The translations under genes were made by a program, and so were the position numbers. The notes under the pieces are model-generated. The model ran no database searches, was not told the origin of the DNA, and worked only from the letters and a program-made list of their open reading frames with translations. This document shows, one piece after another, positions 34,894-42,750 of a stretch of DNA of 64,000 bases (position 1 is its first letter; every line of letters starts with the position of its first letter). The stretch is from Butyrivibrio sp. (GTDB lineage Bacteria; Bacillota; Clostridia; Lachnospirales; Lachnospiraceae), in NCBI GenBank assembly GCA_023664865.1, contig JAMPEU010000016.1:1-64000 (forward strand). Direction: 5' to 3'.

Positions 34894-37812
34894 TCAAATA
34901 GTTATACCTTTCTCCAGCATTTCTTCAAATACTTCTTCCGGCACCGGTTTAGAGTAGCGATACCCTTGCGCCACATAAGCGCCGATTTCCATCATAAGCT
35001 CCGTATCATTCTCCGTCTCCACACCCTCACAGACAACCTGTGCATTGAGGTCCTTGGCAAGATTTACGATATTCCGCATAATCTGCACCTGCCGTGTACG
35101 GTTTTCGTTGTTTAGGAGGAAAGAACGGTCCAGCTTGATGACAGACGCCGGTATCTGCTCAAACACTCCAAGAGAAGAGTATCCTGAGCCAAAGTCGTCT
35201 ATGGAGAGATGTATGCCGTTTTCACGTAAGACCTCCACAGTCTCCTTGACTTTCTGCTGCTGCACGTCTTCCACTACAAGCGTTTCCGTAATCTCAACCT
35301 CGATTAATTCCTTCGGAATCTGATACTTGTCAATAATGGATATAAACCTCTGCGGGAAACCGTCTTCCGTAAAATGCATTCGCGAAAAATTGCAAGACAC
35401 AGGCACGACATTCAGTCCCTCGTCAATTCGCCGCCGCATCATTTTACATACGCTTTCCATTACAAAGAAGTCCACTTCCTTAATTCTGCCGGTCTGTTCA
35501 TAATAGGGAACAAAGAACCATGGTGTGCGGACCATGCCGTCCGCTGTCGGATCCTTGAAACGAACCAACGCCTCTGCTCCTACGATTGTCTGGTTGCGGA
35601 TATCCACCTTCGCCTGATAATAAGCGACAAAATCCTTGTTGATATCTACGGATTCCAAAAGCTTCTCACGCTCATGCGTCTCCCGCAGCTGTGCCCGCAG
35701 CTTGTCATCATAAATCTGTACCGCGTTGTCATAGCTGTTTTTTAAGGAATCCACCAGTTGGATGCCTTCTGACAAGGCGCGCTGCAAATTATCGTCCCCT
35801 TTTTCCAGACAGCCAACGCCGATGGCAAGCGACATATGGGTATCCATTTTCTCATAAATACGAGTGGAAATTTTGTTTGCAATGTTCGTCAGGCGGTCTC
35901 GCAGTGCATCTATCGTTTCATATTTTATAAAAAGTACAAAATGACTTCCGTAGCTTCTCGCGTAAAGCTCCTTCTGGTCATTAACTTCCTCGGAGAGGGT
36001 CTCGATAACCAGCTCCAGTATATGCTGTCCTGCATCCCAGCCGTACAGCGTGTTATAGCTTTTAAACTGTCCGATATCCGTGTAGGCGATGGCGTAATTG
36101 CTGCTTTTATCAAGCGCCAGCTTTTTCTCGGCACGGTATCGTAAATAATTCAGATTCCAGATATTAAATTCAGTGTCCTTATACATCAGCTTCTGAACCC
36201 GCATACTGTTTCGCAACAAGTAAAACAGAATCAGAATAACCGCCACTGCTGCGACCGTCAAAACCAAAATAATCGGAATGCTGTGGTCGCTGATGAAGTT
36301 TGCCATGCTCATCTTGGAATAAAAATTGTCCTGCAGCATATAGTCGTTGACCATCTTGTCGCTGATTTCGATAAGTTCCTTGTTCAAAATGCCAAGAAGC
36401 GGCGAATCATCGTCATCAAGCACGAGCATATGGATACTGTGGACATCGCTCAATACACTGTGAATCTCCATCTGGTTAAAGCGAAGCTGTGAACCAAGCA
36501 GATATTCCGCCAGATATCCGTCGCATATGGCGGCATCTGCTTCGCCGTTTTTCACCGCATTTAAGGTATCAAGCGGCGTGGAACAGGGTAGAAGCGCTGT
36601 ATTTTCATCAATAAAGTTCTGTACGAGCGTCCCGGAGAGATTGCTTTCCTCTACCGCCAGCGTATCTATGGAATCTGATTTGCCATTCCGCCGCATAATA
36701 ATGACCTGTGGGACATTGGCGTATATCTTGCTGACAGCCAGCTCTTCGGACAGTGTCTGCTGCGCTGTTTCCCCGCAGTAGCTTAAGATGTCAATCTCAC
36801 CGTTTTTCAAGGCTTTTTTTGCCTCGTCCATGCTTTCCAGTTTCATATAATTGAAGTTTACGCCGGTACTGACAGACACTTCTTCCAGCACTTGTCTGGA
36901 AAGCCCTGTGTAACCGTTTTCATTTTCGTAGGAGAATGGATAGTAGTCGTCCAGATATCCAACCGTCAATGTGCCGTTTTCGGCAATATACTGTTTCTCC
37001 CTGCTGGTCAGCAGGATGGTCTGGTCAAGCCTGTTGTCATAATATTTCACCATCAGCTCATTTTCCAGCCCCGGCCGATTCATCTTCAAATCAGCGATTC
37101 CCTGATTGAGTTCCCTCATCAGGTCGTTGTTGCCTTTATAGGTTATGTAATAAAAAGGCATAGGCGCAAACCGGCCGATAACCCGCTGTCCTTCCCGCAC
37201 TTCCGTCAGGGAATGTACAAGCGCATCAATCTCACCCGCGTCAAGTGCGTCATGCAGAGCCGCTGTATTTTCATATTCCCGCACATTCAGATTGAAAATG
37301 TTATGACTTGCCATATATTCATAAAACTCGTCTTTCCGTATATAGCTGCTCACAATGCCAAAGTTAGCGCCGTGAATCGCGCTAAAGTCCTCATAGGCAA
37401 ATTCGCTGTCGCCGTTTGCCGCAATGACGCCAAAGGTATAACCGCTCGCCAGATCTGCATACTGGTATAGTTTTGCGCGTTCTGCAGAATACTGCGCGGA
37501 ACCCACCAGGTCAATCTGTTTATCAGCCAGCATGTTAAGAGCCTCGTCCCAGCTTTCACAATCCACATACTCAATATTCCAATTGACATAGTCGTTCAGC
37601 GCCTCCAGATATTCCACGTCCATACCCGTGCGGCTGCCGTCCGGATTGGTTTCATTGTAACCGCCCATAGGGAAAAAACCAATCCGGACAGTGCGTTTTT
37701 CCGCGCCATGTACTGTTTCGACAGCTCCTATGGACATAAGAAACGCTGCCACAAGCGCAAACACAAGTAATCTGACCGTCATGACGGTCGAGTTTTTTTG
37801 AATTTTCTTCAT
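34894..37812 (-). CDS. dual solute-binding-domain sensor with degenerate GGDEF and EAL domains
   Basis: This 972-residue protein has a signal/anchor segment (about 12-34), two tandem periplasmic-type binding domains (about 38-270 and 275-500), a membrane segment (about 510-532), a GGDEF domain (about 550-700) and an EAL domain (about 710-965). The GGDEF catalytic motif is replaced by YGSHF, so cyclase activity is unlikely. EAL residues look intact (EALVRF at 747-752 and DDFGSGYSS). It probably degrades cyclic di-GMP in response to an external amino acid-like ligand. Confidence 0.9.
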   Translation of the reverse strand: MKKIQKNSTVMTVRLLVFALVAAFLMSIGAVETVHGAEKRTVRIGFFPMGGYNETNPDGSRTGMDVEYLEALNDYVNWNIEYVDCESWDEALNMLADKQIDLVGSAQYSAERAKLYQYADLASGYTFGVIAANGDSEFAYEDFSAIHGANFGIVSSYIRKDEFYEYMASHNIFNLNVREYENTAALHDALDAGEIDALVHSLTEVREGQRVIGRFAPMPFYYITYKGNNDLMRELNQGIADLKMNRPGLENELMVKYYDNRLDQTILLTSREKQYIAENGTLTVGYLDDYYPFSYENENGYTGLSRQVLEEVSVSTGVNFNYMKLESMDEAKKALKNGEIDILSYCGETAQQTLSEELAVSKIYANVPQVIIMRRNGKSDSIDTLAVEESNLSGTLVQNFIDENTALLPCSTPLDTLNAVKNGEADAAICDGYLAEYLLGSQLRFNQMEIHSVLSDVHSIHMLVLDDDDSPLLGILNKELIEISDKMVNDYMLQDNFYSKMSMANFISDHSIPIILVLTVAAVAVILILFYLLRNSMRVQKLMYKDTEFNIWNLNYLRYRAEKKLALDKSSNYAIAYTDIGQFKSYNTLYGWDAGQHILELVIETLSEEVNDQKELYARSYGSHFVLFIKYETIDALRDRLTNIANKISTRIYEKMDTHMSLAIGVGCLEKGDDNLQRALSEGIQLVDSLKNSYDNAVQIYDDKLRAQLRETHEREKLLESVDINKDFVAYYQAKVDIRNQTIVGAEALVRFKDPTADGMVRTPWFFVPYYEQTGRIKEVDFFVMESVCKMMRRRIDEGLNVVPVSCNFSRMHFTEDGFPQRFISIIDKYQIPKELIEVEITETLVVEDVQQQKVKETVEVLRENGIHLSIDDFGSGYSSLGVFEQIPASVIKLDRSFLLNNENRTRQVQIMRNIVNLAKDLNAQVVCEGVETENDTELMMEIGAYVAQGYRYSKPVPEEVFEEMLEKGITI

Positions 37813-37832
37813 ATTATATTATACCCTGTCCT

Positions 37833-39029
37833 TTATTTTACCAGCGCATAAGTTTCCCTTGCAATCGCAAGCTCCTCGTTGGTCGGAATCACAAGTACCT
37901 TAGTGGTTGATTCAGGGGTGGTGATTATTAAATCTTCACCGCGCTTATCATTCTGCGCCTTGTCTAAAGTGATGCCCAGATATTTAAGGCGGCTGCATAC
38001 CATGTCTCTGACAAAAGGGCTGTTTTCACCGAGCCCGGCGGTAAAGCATATTGCGTCCACGCCGTTCATAGCGGCTGCGTAAGCTCCGATATATTTGGTT
38101 ACGCGGTAAGCAAACGTCTCTATGGTGCGGATTCCCGCGTCGTCTCCGTTTTCATAAGCAGCCTGTAAGTCCCTGAAATCAGAAGAAAGGTTGCTTGATA
38201 AACCAAGTACGCCTGATTTTTTATTCAAAATAGTCATAACGTCGTCAATGGATTTGCCTTCCTTGTGGGCGATAAATTCCATAATGGCGGGATCGATATC
38301 GCCGGAGCGTGTACCCATGATTAAGCCCTCTAACGGAGTCAGTCCCATAGACGTATCGATACATTTTCCGTTCTTCACTGCCGAAACGCTGGCGCCGTTG
38401 CCAAGATGGCATACAATCAGCTTGAGGTCTTCGTATTTTTGACCTAACACTTCCGCAGCTTTCTTCGACACATAAGAGTGGCTGGTTCCATGGAAACCGT
38501 ATCTTCTTATCTTATATTTCTCATAGTATTCATAAGGAATACCGTACAAATAAGCCTCTTTAGGCATGGTCTGGTGGAATGCCGTATCAAAAACTCCGAC
38601 CATCGGAGTGCCGGGCATTAATTCCTGACATGCGGCAATGCCGATTAAATTAGCGGGGTTATGTAACGGCGCAAGTTCGTTGCAGTCGGTAATCGCCTTA
38701 ATGACTTCGTCGGTAATCACCGTGGAAGATGCGAATTTCTCTCCGCCGTGGACTATGCGGTGTCCTACCGCCCCTATTTCTGACAAATCTTTTACCACGC
38801 CGTTCTCCTTATCGCTTAATGCGCCGAGAACAAGCCTTATCGCCTGCGTATGGTCTTCCATGGGAGTTACTGTGGTAATCTTGTCTTTTCCTGTAGGCTG
38901 GTATACAAGCTGGCTGCCTTCGATGCCGATACGCTCACACAAGCCTTTTGCAATTAATTCTTCCGTTACTGCGTCAATCAACTGGAATTTTAAAGAAGAA
39001 CTGCCGCAGTTAATAACTAAAATATTCAT
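37833..39029 (-). CDS. ackA: acetate kinase
   Basis: This 398-residue acetate kinase makes ATP and acetate from acetyl phosphate. Signatures are the N-terminal ILVINCGSSSLKFQ, GHRIVHGGE, FGFHGTSH-like YGFHGTSHSYVS and a late CFTAGLGENS. It lies 30 bases after pta on the same strand (a standard pair). It provides the energy-conserving exit for acetyl-CoA from pectin sugars and for acetate released from acetylated pectin. Confidence 0.98.
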   Translation of the reverse strand: MNILVINCGSSSLKFQLIDAVTEELIAKGLCERIGIEGSQLVYQPTGKDKITTVTPMEDHTQAIRLVLGALSDKENGVVKDLSEIGAVGHRIVHGGEKFASSTVITDEVIKAITDCNELAPLHNPANLIGIAACQELMPGTPMVGVFDTAFHQTMPKEAYLYGIPYEYYEKYKIRRYGFHGTSHSYVSKKAAEVLGQKYEDLKLIVCHLGNGASVSAVKNGKCIDTSMGLTPLEGLIMGTRSGDIDPAIMEFIAHKEGKSIDDVMTILNKKSGVLGLSSNLSSDFRDLQAAYENGDDAGIRTIETFAYRVTKYIGAYAAAMNGVDAICFTAGLGENSPFVRDMVCSRLKYLGITLDKAQNDKRGEDLIITTPESTTKVLVIPTNEELAIARETYALVK

Positions 39030-39059
39030 AACATATGCCTCCTGGATAAAAGTCTAAAT

Positions 39060-40061
39060 TTAAGAAAGTTGCGCCTGTACTGCCGTCAATGCCACAACGC
39101 CTACGATATCCTCCCATGAACAGCCGCGGGATAAATCGTTGACCGGCTTGGCGATGCCTTGAAGCATCGGGCCATAGGCTTCCGCTTTGGCGAGCCTCTG
39201 CACTAACTTATATCCGATATTGCCGCAGTCTAAGTTCGGGAAAATCAATACGTTTGCCTTGCCGGCAACCTCGCTGCCCGGTGATTTTGTCTTGGCAACA
39301 TGGGGGACTAAAGCGGCGTCAGCCTGTAATTCTCCGTCGAGGCATAAGTGCGGATACAACTCATGTGCGATTCTGGTAGCTTCCGTCACCTTGTCAACGA
39401 GCGCATGTTTGGCGCTGCCTTTGGTAGAATGGGAAAGCATTGCGATAATCGGCTTAGCCCCTACAAGGCTCTTGAAGCTCTTAGCGGAAGAGTCCGCGAT
39501 AGCAGCCAGTTCTTCGGCAGTAGGATCCTGGTTTAAGCCGCAGTCGGCGAAAAGGAATGTGCCGCCTTCGCCAAATTCGCAGTCCGGCACGTCCATGATA
39601 AAGAAACCGGATACTAACTTAACGCCGGGGGCGGTTTTAAGAATCTGCAGCGCCGGACGTAAAGTGTCTGCGGTTGCGTGGTTTGCGCCCGCCACCATTC
39701 CGTCTGCGTCGTTAGCCTTTACCATCATGACTCCGAAGGTCAGGTAGTCTTTTAAAAGAGTCTCTCTTGCCAATTCAGGCGTCATTCCCTTGTTTTTCCT
39801 TGTTTCATACAGAAGATTTACATACTCGTCCAGTTTCTCGGTTTTCTCCGGATCAACGACTTGGACGCCGTCCAACTCTACCTCCAGCCATGTCGCGCCG
39901 TCCATAATCTTTTCTTCATTGCCAATCATAATAATATTGGCAATTTTTTCCTGAATAATGTGGGAGGCGGCGATTAACGTCCTCTTATCGGTACTCTCCG
40001 GCAGTACAATCGTCTTTTTGTCGCTTCTTGCTTTTTCCTTCATTAAGTCAATATATGACAT
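39060..40061 (-). CDS. pta: phosphate acetyltransferase
   Basis: This 333-residue short-form Pta converts acetyl-CoA and phosphate to acetyl phosphate. Conserved stretches include TIVLPESTDKRTL, VAGANHATADTLRPALQI and a C-terminal FPNLDCGNIGYKLVQR. I chose ATG 40061 because AGGAGAA is directly upstream; the longer open frame to 40142 adds a non-family hydrophobic lead. It is transcribed together with ackA. Confidence 0.97.
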   Translation of the reverse strand: MSYIDLMKEKARSDKKTIVLPESTDKRTLIAASHIIQEKIANIIMIGNEEKIMDGATWLEVELDGVQVVDPEKTEKLDEYVNLLYETRKNKGMTPELARETLLKDYLTFGVMMVKANDADGMVAGANHATADTLRPALQILKTAPGVKLVSGFFIMDVPDCEFGEGGTFLFADCGLNQDPTAEELAAIADSSAKSFKSLVGAKPIIAMLSHSTKGSAKHALVDKVTEATRIAHELYPHLCLDGELQADAALVPHVAKTKSPGSEVAGKANVLIFPNLDCGNIGYKLVQRLAKAEAYGPMLQGIAKPVNDLSRGCSWEDIVGVVALTAVQAQLS

Positions 40062-40170
40062 ATCCAGTTCTCCTTTCGCGTTTAATATAATATATATAAA
40101 ATTATACAAAAATAAAGATTTATATACAAGTTTATTTTGCAATATGACGATAAAAAAATGAAATAAGTGG

Positions 40171-40353
40171 AATAGTTAGGTTCGCAGGCGGCATAGACGC
40201 ATATGTTTTCCCGACGCGGTCCTTGAAAAACGCCGGCACTTAGTGAAAAAGCTATTTTTAGCTTTTGAACTTAGTACCGCTGCGTTTTTCACGGAACGAA
40301 AGTGTGCCGCAAGGGAAACATATGCGTCTATGCCGCCTGCGAACCTAACTATT
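40171..40353. repeat. family B palindromic element, copy 2 (183 bp)
   Basis: Arms 40171-40212 and 40313-40353 pair over 41 bases with a single extra T in the left arm. The core 40213-40312 repeats copy 1 from TTAGTGAAAAAGCT to TTTTTCACGGAACGAAAG. The arms carry different bases from copy 1 (for instance CATAGACGCATATG against CATGGACTCATATA), with matching changes opposite. It lies in the 393-base gap between the divergent pta and SDR genes. That gap otherwise holds only a TATAAT at 40408-40413. Confidence 0.88.
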
Positions 40354-40454
40354 ACAAATAAATGGAATTTATGAATAAGGGTAGTGGTTTTTTCATTATT
40401 AATTTGTTATAATAAGAAAAAATAATGCAGTAAAAAGAATTGGAGGGACAAATT

Positions 40455-41243
40455 ATGGGTGTATACGCAATTTCCGGCGCTTCCAGCGGAATAGGCGCCA
40501 AAGCAAAAGAAATCCTGTTGCAGCGCGGACACAAAGTAATCAATATCGACTTAAAAGATGGGGATATCTGTGTCAACCTTGCGACGGAGGAAGGCAGGCA
40601 GAAAGCAGTAGACGAGCTGCATAGCATGTGTCCTGACGGGCTTGACGGCATTATATGTAATGCCGGCGTGTCGGGTGCATCGCGCAATCTTCAGCTGATT
40701 ATATCGCTGAATTATTTTGGCACGATAGCCCTTGCAAAGGGGGCGTTTGACCTTTTGGAGAAAAAGCACGGCAGCTGTGTGGTAACTGCGTCCAACACAA
40801 TATCCCAAGGGGCGGGGCGCATGGATATAGCGGACTTGCTTAATAATATCGGTGATGAGGCAAGGGTGCTGCATCTGGTGTCTCAGATGGATTCGACCAA
40901 CCTTTCAGTAGGAAACAGCATGTATGTGTCCACTAAATATGCCCTTTCAAGATGGGTAAGGCGTGTGTCTTCTTCATGGGCGGCAAGAGGCGTGCGTATC
41001 AACGCTATCGCGCCCGGCAACGTACAGACGGCAATGACGGCGGGCATGGATACTTCTGCAAAAATGGCGCTTAACGCGCTTCCGATTCCTACCAAATACG
41101 GACAGGAATGTCTGATGGAGCCGGAAGAGATTGCGGAAGTTATGGTATTTTTGGTATCCGACGCCGCAAGGGGCGTAAACGGCAACGTAATGTTTGTTGA
41201 CGGCGGCACGGACGCTTTGCTTAATTCGGAAAAAGTATATTAG
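40455..41243 (+). CDS. short-chain dehydrogenase resembling 3-alpha-hydroxysteroid dehydrogenase
   Basis: This 262-residue SDR has a cofactor motif SGASSGIG near the N-terminus, NAG (LDGIICNAG) and a catalytic YVSTK. Its pattern (short alpha-B region, DGxxCNAG and late [12 protein letters not shown]) is close to bacterial 3-alpha-hydroxysteroid/carbonyl reductases such as HsdA of Comamonas, as I recall that family. Steroid or bile-acid activity is therefore possible but not established. ATG 40455 has GGAGGG ahead. An NTF2-like gene follows 9 bases later. Confidence 0.78.
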   Translation: MGVYAISGASSGIGAKAKEILLQRGHKVINIDLKDGDICVNLATEEGRQKAVDELHSMCPDGLDGIICNAGVSGASRNLQLIISLNYFGTIALAKGAFDLLEKKHGSCVVTASNTISQGAGRMDIADLLNNIGDEARVLHLVSQMDSTNLSVGNSMYVSTKYALSRWVRRVSSSWAARGVRINAIAPGNVQTAMTAGMDTSAKMALNALPIPTKYGQECLMEPEEIAEVMVFLVSDAARGVNGNVMFVDGGTDALLNSEKVY

Positions 41244-41252
41244 GAAAGGAGC

Positions 41253-41591
41253 ATGGAAATGAAACCTATTGAGAAATATGTAGAAGTTATGCAGAATAAA
41301 GACTATGCCGGACTTGCCGATATCTTTACTCAGGATGGTATTCTGTGCGATTACTGTACCAATTCTTCGGCGCAGAAAGAATACCATATATATGGAAGGG
41401 AAGCTATAAATATGTTCTTTAGGAACAAATTCGGTTTTCGCCAGTATTCCATAGCGGAGGCGGAAGTGGTAAACGATACCCAGGCTGAATTTGTGGCTAA
41501 TTTCGGCGGATATAATATTATGGCTATCGCTACGGTTCGCGAAGTGAGTGAAGACGGACTGATCTGCAACCTTACCGTAAGACCTAAATAA
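41253..41591 (+). CDS. NTF2-like (SnoaL/ketosteroid-isomerase fold) protein
   Basis: This 112-residue protein has the cone-shaped NTF2-like layout: an N-terminal helix pair (IEKYVEVMQNKDYAGLADIF), DGILCDYC and C-terminal beta strands. Small proteins of this fold include ketosteroid isomerase and SnoaL cyclases, but many have other or no enzymatic roles. It begins 9 bases after the SDR, so a joint pathway is likely. The substrate is unknown. Confidence 0.7.
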   Translation: MEMKPIEKYVEVMQNKDYAGLADIFTQDGILCDYCTNSSAQKEYHIYGREAINMFFRNKFGFRQYSIAEAEVVNDTQAEFVANFGGYNIMAIATVREVSEDGLICNLTVRPK

Positions 41592-41661
41592 TAGACGGTA
41601 TATTCCATACATAATTTGTACATACTACTCCTAAAATCAGCATAAAAAGGAGAGTGTGCAG

Positions 41662-42672
41662 ATGTTAGGAAAACAAAGCGTTCAGTTTGATAATCAGGTT
41701 TATATTATAAGCAGCGGTTCCATCGTCGGGAGTAAAGAAGGACAGGGACCTATGGGGGAACTGTTTGATAAAGTCGGGTGGGACGATATGTTCGGCGCGA
41801 GTACATGGGAAGAGGCTGAAAGCAGTTTACAGAGGGAAGCGCTGCAGATTATGTTGGACAAGGCGGGCTTAAAAAAAGAAGATATTCAACTTGTTTTTGC
41901 TGGCGATTTGCTTGGACAGTCAATCGCCAGCAGTTTCGGTCTGGCATCTTTTAACACGCCCCATGTGGGCATGTATGGCGCATGTTCCACCTGCGGGCTC
42001 TCAATCGCCGTCGCAGCCCTTGCAGTATCGGGGGGATTCGTAGAGAAGGCGGCATGCGTTACGTCAAGCCATTTTGCCAGTGCAGAGAAAGAGTTCCGTT
42101 ATCCTCTCGGTTACGGCAACCAGAGGCCGCTTTCAGCAAGCTGGACGGTAACGGGCAGCGCGGCTTTTCTGCTTTCACATGAAGCTAAGGGGAAGGCGCG
42201 GGCAAAAGTAGCGGGAGCGACTTTTGGCAGAATTATGGATTACGGCATTAAAGATTCAATGAATATGGGAGCGTGTATGGCTCCGGCGGCAGCCGACACT
42301 ATAAAAAGAAATCTGCAGGACTTTGGCAGGACGCCGGCTGATTATGATAAGATTATTACGGGAGATTTAGGCTCGGTAGGGCAGAAATTGTTGTTTGAGC
42401 TGCTTGAAGCTGATGGAATAGATATCCGTAAGCAGCATATGGACTGCGGTATCGAAATATTTGACAGTGAAAAACAGAATACTAACGCGGGAGGTTCGGG
42501 CTGTGGCTGCGCCGCCGTCACCTTATCAGCGTATATTTTAAAGAAGATAGAAGAAGGCACATGGAAAAGAGTGCTTTTTGCGCCTACGGGCGCATTGCTT
42601 AGCAAGACAAGTTTTAATGAAGGACAGACTATTCCGGGTATCGCGCATGGGGTGATATTAGAAGGAATGTAG
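41662..42672 (+). CDS. spoVAD: stage V sporulation protein AD
   Basis: This 336-residue thiolase-fold protein of the spore SpoVA channel binds dipicolinic acid during its uptake into the forespore. Family stretches seen include a KQSVQFDNQVYIISSGSIVG start, YGACSTCGLSIAVAAL and a GSGCGCAA segment near 275. ATG 41662 has AAAGGAGAG 7 bases ahead; GTG 41656 is too close to it. Genes spoVAC and spoVAE usually flank it but do not here; spoVAE is at 48965. Confidence 0.93.
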   Translation: MLGKQSVQFDNQVYIISSGSIVGSKEGQGPMGELFDKVGWDDMFGASTWEEAESSLQREALQIMLDKAGLKKEDIQLVFAGDLLGQSIASSFGLASFNTPHVGMYGACSTCGLSIAVAALAVSGGFVEKAACVTSSHFASAEKEFRYPLGYGNQRPLSASWTVTGSAAFLLSHEAKGKARAKVAGATFGRIMDYGIKDSMNMGACMAPAAADTIKRNLQDFGRTPADYDKIITGDLGSVGQKLLFELLEADGIDIRKQHMDCGIEIFDSEKQNTNAGGSGCGCAAVTLSAYILKKIEEGTWKRVLFAPTGALLSKTSFNEGQTIPGIAHGVILEGM

Positions 42673-42750
42673 GGGTTTTCAGAGGATTATTCTATAGCTG
42701 AAAACTTACTAGGAATTGATACGTTATTGATAGAAGGAGTTAAATCAAAA

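Noticed and set aside
36892-37470. 192-codon open frame on the plus strand inside the EAL gene
   Set aside because: It is antisense to the solute-binding domains of a well-supported 972-residue protein and has no ribosome site or family features.
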